Source: Verrucomicrobiales bacterium
GTDB taxonomy: Bacteria > Verrucomicrobiota > Verrucomicrobiia > Verrucomicrobiales > DEV007
Assembly (NCBI GenBank): GCA_029213005.1
Contig: JARGPI010000006.1
Span: 1-64,000 of the forward strand
Length of the DNA: 64,000 nucleotides
Direction of reading: 5' to 3'
A program made the position numbers and the translations under genes. The notes under the pieces were generated by a model, which saw only the letters and a list, made by a program, of their open reading frames with translations, did no database searches and was not told where the DNA came from. This document shows positions 26,378 to 33,628 of this stretch, in pieces. Position 1 is the stretch's first letter; every line of letters begins with the position of its first letter.

Positions 26378-27358
26378 GTGTCTAATCATTCCATGCTAAG
26401 TCCGTACACGAAATTGGAACCCCAAACACCCGGAGAATCTATGATAATTCCCGTCCAGAAGGATCTGGAGCTCGTTGAAGATTTTCACAGCGCCGATTCA
26501 GTAACAGGTGCCCTCCACGTATGGTGGCTGGGTCACAGTGGTTTCCTCCTCAAATGGAATGGGGTTGGGATTATAATCGATCCCTATCTTTCCGACTCCA
26601 TGTCGATTCAATTCAATGGCCGCGGACGGGGATGGCCCAGAATGACGGAACGGGTAGTCGATCCTTTGATGATGTCCGGTGTCGATATTTTACTGGCGAG
26701 CAACAATCACCTTTCCCACCTCGACCCGGCGACGATTCTGGGTTTGAGGGCCGCGAGCCCCAATATGAAAATGGTGCTTCCAGCCGGTAGCGCCAGGGCG
26801 GTGGAAACTCTGTTGGGATCCGCCGGACCACATCTTATGCCGGTCGATTCAGGCAGCTTTGTCGATGTGGGCGATGTCAGTATTCATGGCATTAATGCCG
26901 CGAACCCTGATATCCAAACCGACGACCGGGGCGCTTCAAAAAGCCTCGGTTATGTCATCACAATGGGACCTTTTGCTATTTACCACAGCGGAGACACACT
27001 TTGGCACCGCTCCCTGGTGAAAGAAGTCCGACGCTGGAATCTGAATCTGGCGATGCTTCCAATCAGTGGTTACCACCCTGATGAAGGTCCCGGACTGAGT
27101 GCCAACCTGAATGGTTTTGAAGCGTCAGCTCTGGCAAAAGCGATCAGCGCCGGATTGGTGGTACCTTCCCACTACGACATGTTCGCAGATGACACTGCAC
27201 CAACCGACGAATTTATCTATTGCTGCGATCGTCTCGATCAGCGCTACCGAATCCTCCAACCGGGGCTTCGCCTGACCATGGGGCCAATGATTGATCCCAG
27301 TTCCGGCAGAGCGCTTCCCACCGAAGCTCAATCGAGTGACTGGGGATTGGGATATTAG
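26378..27358 (+). CDS. MBL-fold hydrolase-like protein with altered metal motif
   Basis: A 326-residue protein of the UlaG/NAPE-PLD type of metallo-beta-lactamase fold. The fold is shown by WWLGHSGFLLKWNGVGIIIDPYL, YHSGDT and VPSHYDM. The metal motif HxHxDH, however, reads N109-N-H111-L-S113-H114, so one metal-binding histidine and the metal-binding/catalytic aspartate are replaced. The protein may bind a single metal or be non-catalytic. The frame opens with GTG at 26378; ATG at 26393 is an equally good start. No operon partner is obvious, though the selenoprotein candidate follows 64 bases later. Confidence 0.8.
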   Translation: MSNHSMLSPYTKLEPQTPGESMIIPVQKDLELVEDFHSADSVTGALHVWWLGHSGFLLKWNGVGIIIDPYLSDSMSIQFNGRGRGWPRMTERVVDPLMMSGVDILLASNNHLSHLDPATILGLRAASPNMKMVLPAGSARAVETLLGSAGPHLMPVDSGSFVDVGDVSIHGINAANPDIQTDDRGASKSLGYVITMGPFAIYHSGDTLWHRSLVKEVRRWNLNLAMLPISGYHPDEGPGLSANLNGFEASALAKAISAGLVVPSHYDMFADDTAPTDEFIYCCDRLDQRYRILQPGLRLTMGPMIDPSSGRALPTEAQSSDWGLGY

Positions 27359-27422
27359 GTAATCGCGTCTTGCTGTTATCAATTTTACAAGACAGATCAG
27401 CCAAACAGACATACTCTGAGTT

Positions 27423-28115
27423 ATGAAGAGGCTATGGTTGATAACAGCAATTGCCGCTCTTTCTATCGATGCATCAGCAAGAACCTGGAAGAGTGCAGAC
27501 GGAACTAAGACGTTTGAAGGAGATCTTCGCTCTTACGATAAAAACAGCGGAACAGTAAAGGTGGTCATCAGCAATGGCTCGATGCTTACCTTCAATGACT
27601 CTCTGCTTTCAGGGGAAGACCGGGAATTCCTTCTTTCCCAGGAAGCCAAGACCAGCGAACCCGCCGACATTGAAGCTCAACTGGAGCAAACCAAAGTCGG
27701 TAAACAGATCGCCGGCACCAAACTTGAGAAAGTGGATGGCCGCCGCTTCAAGACCGCTGAACTGGATAAAGCTCCCGAATATTACATTCTCTACTTTTCC
27801 GCCTCGTGGTGAGGCCCCTGCCGGTCTGCTGCTCCACAGTTAGTGGAGAAATACAAAAATACGGTTGAGGGAAATGCTAAAGTTGAAATGATCCATGTTT
27901 CACTGGATCGAAGCGAAGACGCTGCGGAAGATTGGGCGGTAAAAGAAAAGTTCCCCTGGTATACCGTGGTTCCCGATAAAGTGAAAAGAAGCGGTCTGAT
28001 GGAATATAAGCTCACTAATGCCGTTCCCGAATATGCCCTCCTCAGTGCCGATGGCGAAAGACTGGGCTCCGGTTCCAGAGTGTTCGACGAGGTCAAAAAA
28101 CTGACTAAAGACTAG
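27423..28115 (+). CDS. Thioredoxin-like selenoprotein candidate with SHD1 domain
   Basis: One frame of 231 codons is interrupted only by TGA at 27810-27812 (residue 130). Read through, it gives YFSASW-U-GPCRSAAPQLVEKY, where U takes the place of the first cysteine of a thioredoxin WCGPC site; the resolving cysteine is C133. After it the fold is intact: VEMIHVSLDRS, FPWYTVV and the cis-proline region NAVPEYALL with P202. Residues 1-19 are a signal peptide and about 20-70 an SHD1 domain (RTWKSADGTKTFEGDL). The protein should be an exported thiol:disulfide oxidoreductase. A SECIS-like hairpin follows the TGA. The alternative is a nonsense-mutated thioredoxin gene; the absence of other lesions argues against it. 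Standard gene finders would report two pieces, 27423-27812 and 27843-28115. Confidence 0.82.
27810..27848 (+). promoter_or_regulatory. Candidate bacterial SECIS element with UGA codon
   Basis: UGA at 27810-27812 is followed, inside the coding sequence, by a hairpin: CTCCAC at 27832-27837, loop AGTTA at 27838-27842, GTGGAG at 27843-27848. The stem has six perfect pairs. The loop begins 25 bases after UGA and its second base is G. This fits the known bacterial SECIS consensus: apical loop of 3-14 bases, about 16-37 bases from UGA, with G in one of the first two loop positions. Confidence 0.68.
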
Positions 28116-28128
28116 ACTTTTTGATTTC

Positions 28129-28150
28129 GATTCCAATTACGATTGGAATC
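28129..28150 (+). terminator. Perfect hairpin after the selenoprotein candidate
   Basis: GATTCCAAT and ATTGGAATC form a perfect 9-base stem around TACG, 14 bases after the TAG stop. There is no T-run, so termination is uncertain; it could instead protect the mRNA end. Confidence 0.4.
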
Positions 28151-28188
28151 TGAAAGATTCGCCGGGGTTCATGCGTATCTAACGGCCA

Positions 28189-28863
28189 ATGAACCTCAAA
28201 GTTATTTTCAAGGCGCTGCTGATCTCAACTTTTTTGATCGGCAGCGCCTTTCTCGTTATCGCAATCTGTCACTGGGCCGTTGAATCAGCATCATCCCAAC
28301 GGCTCTATTCTGACGCCTCAAAAATACCGGGACGAAAGGCGGCGCTGTTGCTGGGATGCGCGAAGGTTCTCGAAAACGGTCGGCAAAACAGTTATTTCCA
28401 TCACAGAATTAATGCTGCCTCGGAACTGTATCGGGCCGGAAAGTGCCAATATATCATCGTCAGTGGTGACAATTCCCGAAAGGGATACGATGAACCTACC
28501 GATATGCAGGAGGCTCTCATCGCGAAGGGCGTTCCGCAAAAGCGAATCTATCGCGACTTCGCCGGCTTCCGGACGCTCGATTCGGTAGTGAGAGCCAAAG
28601 AAATCTTCGGTCAGGATGAGATCATCATCGTCTCCCAGCCTTTTCACAACAAGCGGGCCATCTTTCTCGCAAGCAAAAACGGTATCGACGCCATCGGTTT
28701 CAATTGCCGGGAGGTCACTTCTTTTGCCGGAGTAAAAACAAAATTCCGGGAATCTCTCGCCCGGGTCAAAATGGTTCTCGACGTCTACCTCCTCGGAACC
28801 AAACCGAAATACCTGGGACCGAAAGTACAGCTGGGAGGCCCACAGCCCCAACACGGAACCTAA
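28189..28863 (+). CDS. SanA/YdcF (DUF218) family membrane protein
   Basis: A 224-residue protein with one N-terminal transmembrane helix and a periplasmic DUF218 domain. Conserved pieces are AALLLGCAKVLENGRQN, RINAASELYRAGKCQYIIVSG, DNSRKGYDEP-DMQEALIAKGVP and FRTLDSVVRAKEIFG, matching SanA, which affects envelope permeability to vancomycin in enteric bacteria. Its biochemical activity is unsettled. ATG at 28189, 73 bases after the selenoprotein candidate. The C-terminal tail (KYLGPKVQLGGPQPQ) also matches SanA proteins. Confidence 0.85.
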   Translation: MNLKVIFKALLISTFLIGSAFLVIAICHWAVESASSQRLYSDASKIPGRKAALLLGCAKVLENGRQNSYFHHRINAASELYRAGKCQYIIVSGDNSRKGYDEPTDMQEALIAKGVPQKRIYRDFAGFRTLDSVVRAKEIFGQDEIIIVSQPFHNKRAIFLASKNGIDAIGFNCREVTSFAGVKTKFRESLARVKMVLDVYLLGTKPKYLGPKVQLGGPQPQHGT

Positions 28864-28952
28864 CAAGACAAAAAAGGCCAACTAAATTTGAATATTTTCC
28901 GCCCGGAGGCGTCTTACTTTAGAGATTCGAATATCCGGATCCTGACTAAGAA

Positions 28953-29471
28953 ATGATACTATTCCGCTCCCCAAAGCCGTTCATTTTAGCTGCCTCAATT
29001 TTACTGGGCCTGGCAGCCACTGGATCAAAGAGTCTCTCGGAAGATTTCAGTTACCAGAACGATCCCACTATCGGCAGCAACGTCTACGCTTTAGACAATC
29101 TCGCAGATCAAATGACTTTCCGCTACGAATGGGAGCTACGCTACAATCGAAGCAGTCGCGATTCGCTGATTCTCCTCCGACACATTCAAAACCACGCGAA
29201 ATTGACCAATGAACTCATTCGCGCCTATCGGGGAAAAGCTCCCGAAGCATTCCAGAAAGCAGTCGCCGAGGTAACCGATTCCGTCCAGTTAATGGATGAT
29301 CTCCGGAAAAGAGCCCGGGTCAGTGATGGAGTCGTCCGCATGATCCATGAATCGACCCCTCTCGCCGAAGAACTTCGCGGCGTTTTGAAGAATTCTCCAA
29401 AATCCCAATCACAAACCAGATCTTTCCTCACCGCCGGTAACCCCCCCGATTACAACCGCCGGAATAACTGA
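28953..29471 (+). CDS. Secreted protein, tandem paralogue 1, unknown family
   Basis: A 172-residue protein with a signal peptide (about 1-30). Its core, from NVYALDNLADQM to ESTPLAEEL, aligns with the next gene product over about 100 residues; shared residues include V.x.D...DQM, TN.L..AYRG..P.AF, LR.RARVS..V and I..S.PL. The core is helical and has no cysteine, while its neighbour carries several. I recognise no named family. The order and spacing suggest a gene duplication within one locus. Location: periplasm or cell surface. Confidence 0.62.
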   Translation: MILFRSPKPFILAASILLGLAATGSKSLSEDFSYQNDPTIGSNVYALDNLADQMTFRYEWELRYNRSSRDSLILLRHIQNHAKLTNELIRAYRGKAPEAFQKAVAEVTDSVQLMDDLRKRARVSDGVVRMIHESTPLAEELRGVLKNSPKSQSQTRSFLTAGNPPDYNRRNN

Positions 29472-29541
29472 AGAAACCAATTGGCCTATTCACCAGGTTC
29501 AAGACAAAAAACACCCCCAAAATCCCCCGAAAATGAAAATG

Positions 29542-29571
29542 CCTGCCCCGGATAAAACCGGGGCGGGTTTT
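29542..29571 (+). terminator. Rho-independent terminator between the paralogues
   Basis: CCTGCCCCGG at 29542-29551 pairs with CCGGGGCGGG at 29558-29567 (one T-G pair), with loop ATAAAA and TTTT at the end. It separates the two paralogues into distinct transcripts. Confidence 0.85.
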
Positions 29572-29649
29572 CTGCGTGTTTTTTCGAAAAAAAGATGCAT
29601 AACCGCATCAACCCTTCGTCAGATCCCCATCAAAAACTGAAAACGGTCT

Positions 29650-30294
29650 ATGAAAAATTCAATCTCCAAAGTCATCGTAGCCTGCGCCGTCATTGGTGTA
29701 GGCCTCTTCGCATCGAACGCTCAGGCTCAGCATTACTACCCGGACTCGGGCTACAATGCTTATGGATATAACGGAGGAGGGAATTTGGGACAATCCGTTT
29801 TCACCATTGACCAATATGGCGACCAAATGTCCCACATTTACGGTATCGAGGCGCGAAATTACTGCGGCTGCCCGCACACCACAGCTCTTCTTAACGAGAT
29901 GCGCCGGTACAACATTTACACCACGAATTTAATGAATGCCTACCGCGGAACCTGTCCGGTGGCATTTAAAAATGCGGCCTGTGGCGTTCACAGCTCCTAT
30001 CATCGCATCCAAACCCTCAGAACCAGAGCAAGAGTGAGCCCTCAGGTTTGCGGCCTGATCTCCCATTCATCCCCACTGGTGAATTACGTTCACTCCAACT
30101 ACTCCTCTTTCCGCCCCGTTCAGGCACCCGTTCCTTATCAGGTTTATCCCAGATCCAGCTGCGCCACTCCAGTTCCTCACTACAGCCATCACCGTCACCA
30201 CAGTCGCAGCCGACACGGCAAAATCGATGTCGGTTCAGCCATCTTCGGAGCCGTAGCCGGTCGCGTGTTACACGGCGTTATCCACGGTCACTAA
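29650..30294 (+). CDS. Secreted Cys- and His-rich protein, tandem paralogue 2
   Basis: A 214-residue protein with a signal peptide (about 1-26: KVIVACAVIGVGLFASNAQA). Its core aligns with the preceding gene (SVFTIDQYGDQM, TTNLMNAYRGTCPVAF, LRTRARVSPQVCGLISHSSPL). It adds cysteines (NYCGCPH, GTCPVAFKNAACG, VCG), suggesting disulfides or a metal site. The C-terminus holds a His/Ser/Arg stretch (HYSHHRHHSRSRHGK) and then a glycine-zipper-like end, SAIFGAVAGRVLHGVIHGH, which may insert in a membrane. Family unknown. It has its own promoter gap and terminators on both sides. Confidence 0.65.
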   Translation: MKNSISKVIVACAVIGVGLFASNAQAQHYYPDSGYNAYGYNGGGNLGQSVFTIDQYGDQMSHIYGIEARNYCGCPHTTALLNEMRRYNIYTTNLMNAYRGTCPVAFKNAACGVHSSYHRIQTLRTRARVSPQVCGLISHSSPLVNYVHSNYSSFRPVQAPVPYQVYPRSSCATPVPHYSHHRHHSRSRHGKIDVGSAIFGAVAGRVLHGVIHGH

Positions 30295-30325
30295 GAGCTT
30301 CACTTCTAAAACTCCCCAATTTTCC

Positions 30326-30365
30326 AAAGTCCGCCCGGTTTCCCGCCCGGCGGACTTTTTATTTT
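30326..30365 (+). terminator. Rho-independent terminator after paralogue 2
   Basis: AAAGTCCGCC at 30326-30335 pairs with GGCGGACTTT at 30349-30358, and the T-run continues as TTATTTT. A perfect 10-base stem. Confidence 0.9.
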
Positions 30366-30415
30366 CCAGGCAGATTACCCTCGAAAAAGATCGATTCAGT
30401 GATCTTTTATCCGAC

Positions 30416-30769
30416 ATGACGGACCCACTTCCACCAATTGAAGACTTCGAAATCACTCCGGGAAAACTGCTGCCCTTGCTCAACTCCCAGCCCGCAGGCA
30501 TCCGACTCATCGATTGTCGCGAAGAAGACGAGTTTGCGATCTGCCGAATCGAAGGCGCCGATTTGATGCCGCTGTCCCGCTTCGCAGAGGAAGCTCCGCG
30601 GCGACTTCAAAACGAAACCCTCCCGATCGTGGTTTACTGCCATCACGGAATGCGATCCCTTCAGGCCACGAATTTCCTGAGAAACCAGGGCATCGAAAAA
30701 GTCTGGAGCCTGAATGGGGGCATCGATCGCTGGTCGCTGGAAATCGACGAGAGCGTTCCCAGATACTAA
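30416..30769 (+). CDS. Rhodanese-like sulfurtransferase domain protein
   Basis: A 117-residue single rhodanese domain, cytoplasmic (no signal peptide). The pattern is typical: IRLIDCREEDEFAICRIEGA for the CH2A region, the active-site loop IVVYCHHGMRSLQAT with the catalytic cysteine, and VWSLNGGIDRWS at the end. It would transfer sulfane sulfur or regulate sulfur/selenium traffic. Its neighbour downstream is a sodium symporter; no operon logic is apparent. The active-site loop CHHGMR is close to that of thiosulfate sulfurtransferase GlpE-like proteins. Confidence 0.88.
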   Translation: MTDPLPPIEDFEITPGKLLPLLNSQPAGIRLIDCREEDEFAICRIEGADLMPLSRFAEEAPRRLQNETLPIVVYCHHGMRSLQATNFLRNQGIEKVWSLNGGIDRWSLEIDESVPRY

Positions 30770-30853
30770 AGAAGCGCGAATCGGCTAATCGTTAGCATTG
30801 CCAGGCACTGGCCAAACATTGTTTCTTAGCTTAAGACCGCCCTTTCTTCATTC

Positions 30854-32482
30854 ATGATCACTATCGTTACCTTCGTCCTGTTCACCGCTCTCGTCGCCGT
30901 TTTGACCTGGTTGATCACCCGGGGTAAAAGCACCAGCACCGAGGACGGATTCTTCCTCGCGGGACGGAGCCTGACCGGTCTCGTGATCGCCGGATCCCTG
31001 CTCTTGACCAACCTGAGCACCGAACAGTTGGTCGGTCTAAATGGCGGGGCCTTTAAAGAAGGGCTGTCCGTGATGGCCTGGGAAGTGATCGCCGGTATGT
31101 CATTGGTCGTCATGGCCCTTTTCTTTCTTCCGAGATACCTCAAGTCAGGGATTTCGACGATCCCGCAGTTCCTCGAGGAACGCTACGATGCCAAAGTCAG
31201 AGCCCTGACTACCGCCGTATTCATCATCGCTTACATGTTGATCCTGCTCCCCTTCGTGCTCTACAGCGGGGCCAGAGCGCTCTCGGAAATGCTCAACCTG
31301 AGCGACTTAATGAACCTCAGTGAAAGCGCTACAATCTGGGCAGTGGTCGCATTTATTGCCATCGTCGGATCAGCCTACGCCGTCTTCGGAGGGCTTCGCG
31401 CAGTCGCTGTATCTGATACTTTTAACGGATTGGGCCTCCTCATCGGCGGAGTTTTAATCACCTATTTCTCACTGAAATACGCGGCAGGAGACGGAAATTC
31501 ACTGACCTCCGTATTTGCCGAGATCAATCAGCAAAATCCCGATGCTTTTGTTTCCCTCGGCAAAGAAGGGGAAAGCGTTCATTGGCCGACCCTGTTCACC
31601 GGGGTGCTTCTGCTGAACTTTTTCTACTGGTGCTCCAACCAGCAAATCATTCAGCGGACGTTTGGCGCGAAGAATCTCGCGGAAGGTCAAAAAGGCGTGT
31701 TGCTGGCCGCTTTCTTTAAGATTCTGGCCCCGTTTATCCTCGTGATTCCCGGTATCGTCGCCCTCCACGTGGCTCAACAAAATGCCGATTTTAATGCCGG
31801 CTTGCTGAAACCCGACGGAAGCTATGACGATTCAAAAGTGTATGGCGCTCTGGTCCGCCTGGTTCTCCCCGCCCATCTTACCGGATTTTTCGCCGCCGTG
31901 GTCGTTGGATCAATATTATCCACTTTCAACTCGGTTCTGAACTCCAGCGCGACCCTTTTCTCCCTCGGAGTTTACAAAAAAGTGATCAATCCGACCGCCA
32001 CCACTCAGGAAGTGGTAAAATCCGGACGGCTGTGCAGCGCCATTGTCGCCGTTTTTGCCGCAATCGGGGCACCCCTTATCTTCATGGGTAGAGAAGGGAT
32101 TTTCGCTTATTTCCAGAGTCTCAACGGAGTCTATTTCATTCCCCTGCTCGCTATTATCCTCGTCGGATTTTTCAACCGCACCTCGAATGGAACTGCCGCC
32201 TTTATCTCCGCAGCAGTCGGTCTTGTGATCATGTTATGGGGAACCTTTTGGGATAACGGCCTGACGGGAAGAGTTTTCGGTTCCGGATTCCATTTTATGG
32301 GAGCGGTGTTCGTTTTTCTCGTGGTTTTACAGATCGCTCTCGGCATGAAAATGAAACGCTCCGAGCCCTACGTTCAAAAAGACGCCGGTATTGTAGACCT
32401 GACACCGTGGAAACCGGCAAAACTGGCCGGTGGCATCATGATTGGAATCGTTCTTATTCTCTACCTCGCGCTAGCCCGCTAG
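30854..32482 (+). CDS. Sodium:solute symporter (SSS family)
   Basis: A 542-residue polytopic membrane protein with 13-14 hydrophobic helices. Family features are STEDGFFLAGRSLTGLVIAGSLL, the sodium-site region NLSTEQLVGLNGGAF, GISTIPQFLEERYDAKVRAL and the later GSILSTFNSVLNSSATLFS, which matches the SSS signature of the SGLT/VcSGLT group. Substrate is probably a sugar, but this is uncertain. ATG at 30854. Palindromic copy B begins 13 bases after the stop. Confidence 0.88.
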   Translation: MITIVTFVLFTALVAVLTWLITRGKSTSTEDGFFLAGRSLTGLVIAGSLLLTNLSTEQLVGLNGGAFKEGLSVMAWEVIAGMSLVVMALFFLPRYLKSGISTIPQFLEERYDAKVRALTTAVFIIAYMLILLPFVLYSGARALSEMLNLSDLMNLSESATIWAVVAFIAIVGSAYAVFGGLRAVAVSDTFNGLGLLIGGVLITYFSLKYAAGDGNSLTSVFAEINQQNPDAFVSLGKEGESVHWPTLFTGVLLLNFFYWCSNQQIIQRTFGAKNLAEGQKGVLLAAFFKILAPFILVIPGIVALHVAQQNADFNAGLLKPDGSYDDSKVYGALVRLVLPAHLTGFFAAVVVGSILSTFNSVLNSSATLFSLGVYKKVINPTATTQEVVKSGRLCSAIVAVFAAIGAPLIFMGREGIFAYFQSLNGVYFIPLLAIILVGFFNRTSNGTAAFISAAVGLVIMLWGTFWDNGLTGRVFGSGFHFMGAVFVFLVVLQIALGMKMKRSEPYVQKDAGIVDLTPWKPAKLAGGIMIGIVLILYLALAR

Positions 32483-32495
32483 AAACAGGACCGAC

Positions 32496-32530
32496 TGTAC
32501 CCTGTACCATCCAAAACTGTACAGGGTACA
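32496..32530. repeat. Palindromic intergenic element, copy B
   Basis: TGTACCCTGTAC at 32496-32507 and TGTACAGGGTACA at 32518-32530 flank a 10-base spacer, 13 bases after the symporter stop. CCCT arm first, the same order as copies C and D. The end runs into AATTG, also found in copy D as AATTT. A lone half-copy, CAGGGTACAATTT, occurs near 32828. Confidence 0.83.
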
Positions 32531-32580
32531 ATTGAATGGCGCTAAGAATTGCGTGTATTCGGGGGCAGGGAATTCAAAAT

Positions 32581-32794
32581 ACGGCAACGCCGTTACGTAA
32601 CCCAACCCATGGTTGCCGCAGTGAAACGGAGGCTACCATGGGATTTGCATACCAGGAGTTTCCCTACGCTGAAGGCGTTGCGAAAGCTTTCAGATCACTT
32701 TCAGCGATCAGCTTGTCTTGTGATAAAATCCCCGGGTAGACTCTCTGCTTCGCTTCGGTCAACCCGGGGCTGTGTTACATAACGGCGTTGCCGT
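32581..32794. repeat. 214-bp element with 21-bp terminal inverted repeats
   Basis: The first 21 bases (32581-32601, beginning ACGGCAACGCCGTTACG) are the reverse complement of the last 21 (32774-32794) with one mismatch. Inside are two further perfect hairpin arm pairs: CCCATGGT / ACCATGGG (32606-32613 and 32635-32642) and CCCCGGGT / ACCCGGGG (32730-32737 and 32762-32769). Short open frames within it show no protein-like sequence. It resembles a non-autonomous MITE-like or structured repeat of PVC genomes. Confidence 0.75.
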
Positions 32795-32893
32795 AGAGCG
32801 ACTGAAACCGAAAACTTAGCGATATTCCAGGGTACAATTTCCGAAAAGTCGATTTGCACTCACATTCTGCTAAAATGATAAAGAGTGCGCAGT

Positions 32894-32907
32894 ATTGAGC
32901 ACTCAAT
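32894..32907. promoter_or_regulatory. Inverted repeat upstream of the cbb3 locus, possible operator
   Basis: ATTGAG and CTCAAT flank CA about 40 bases before the first gene of the oxidase cluster. The related words TGCACTCA and GAGTGC occur just upstream. It looks like a regulator site, but the spacing does not fit the FNR consensus (TTGAT-N4-ATCAA). Confidence 0.3.
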
Positions 32908-32945
32908 GCAAAGAATTCACCTCACAAAGCGGGTAATCTGCCCGC

Positions 32946-33470
32946 ATGACGTTAAAGTCACAAGATCAGAAGTGGAGCCTTGCACAATGGCTCAGCGACC
33001 GCGCCAGTTCCGGTAACGGAGAGTGGTACGCCATCGCGATCACTTCCCCCTGTCACGTCTGCCAACCCAGAGTTGCCCGGCATCTGACCGACTACCTGAA
33101 CGAATTCGATGTCGAGAGTGACGGCAATTCATGGTGGTTTCTCGATGACCGGAAATTAGCCGACCTCACAGATTCCGCGCTCTCAGCCAGTCTGGACGAT
33201 TCCAATAACCTTCCAAAGCTTCCGGAGGGCCACCTCGTTATCGAAACCACTACCGGGAAGATCGGAGAACTCGACTCGGACCAGGTCTTTCAGGTCTACC
33301 TGAGTTGCACCGAACCGGAGACACAAAACCATCACCTCTGGCTCAACGCAAAAAAAATCGATCCCGGAACCCTCACAAACATTATCGCCGGCAGCTTTAT
33401 CGAATGGACTGAACGCGATAGAGCCTGGAGCTCCCGTCACGAAGCGCCTTCTAACGAAGACGAAGCATGA
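32946..33470 (+). CDS. Hypothetical protein at the head of the cbb3 oxidase locus
   Basis: A 174-residue soluble protein with no signal peptide. Near the N-terminus it carries SPCHVCQP, a CxxC pair, followed by RVARHLTDYLNEFD; the pair could bind a metal or a cofactor. The rest is acidic, with LVIETTTGKIGEL and QVYLSCTEPETQNHHLWL. No family recognised. It overlaps ccoS by the ATGA arrangement, so the two are translationally coupled and it probably serves oxidase biogenesis or regulation. Confidence 0.6.
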   Translation: MTLKSQDQKWSLAQWLSDRASSGNGEWYAIAITSPCHVCQPRVARHLTDYLNEFDVESDGNSWWFLDDRKLADLTDSALSASLDDSNNLPKLPEGHLVIETTTGKIGELDSDQVFQVYLSCTEPETQNHHLWLNAKKIDPGTLTNIIAGSFIEWTERDRAWSSRHEAPSNEDEA

Positions 33471-33616
33471 ACGTCATCGGCATCACTCTATTTATATCAC
33501 TGATTCTCGGGTCCATCTTCATCATCTGCTTCGCAGTGGAAGTCACCCGAAAACACAAATCGTCTCCAGAACACGACTCACTGCTTCCCCTCGAGGACGA
33601 CGACAAAATTTCATAA
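33467..33616 (+). CDS. ccoS: CcoS-like cbb3 oxidase assembly protein
   Basis: A 49-residue protein (MNVIGITLFISLILGSIFII start) with one transmembrane helix and a short acidic tail ending LPLEDDDKIS. The helix plus LxxEDDD-type tail is the CcoS plan; CcoS is required for cofactor insertion into cbb3 oxidases. It overlaps the preceding stop by ATGA and lies 12 bases before ccoNO. CcoS is usually found near ccoI rather than at the head of the locus, so the placement is unusual. Confidence 0.7.
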   Translation: MNVIGITLFISLILGSIFIICFAVEVTRKHKSSPEHDSLLPLEDDDKIS

Positions 33617-33628
33617 TACCAACACACT

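Noticed and set aside
27423..27812. Separate 129-residue gene plus a second gene at 27843, or a pseudogene
   Set aside because: Same frame, joined by a thioredoxin active site with TGA at the Cys codon and followed by a SECIS-like hairpin; no other lesion. Kept as the alternative explanation, not the preferred one.
32536..32782. Two overlapping ORFs inside the 214-bp element
   Set aside because: They lie in a repeat made of nested inverted repeats and have no domain, signal or ribosome site.
32894..32907. FNR box upstream of the cbb3 locus
   Set aside because: The repeat is TTGA-N4-TCAA, whereas FNR needs TTGAT-N4-ATCAA; noted only as an inverted repeat.
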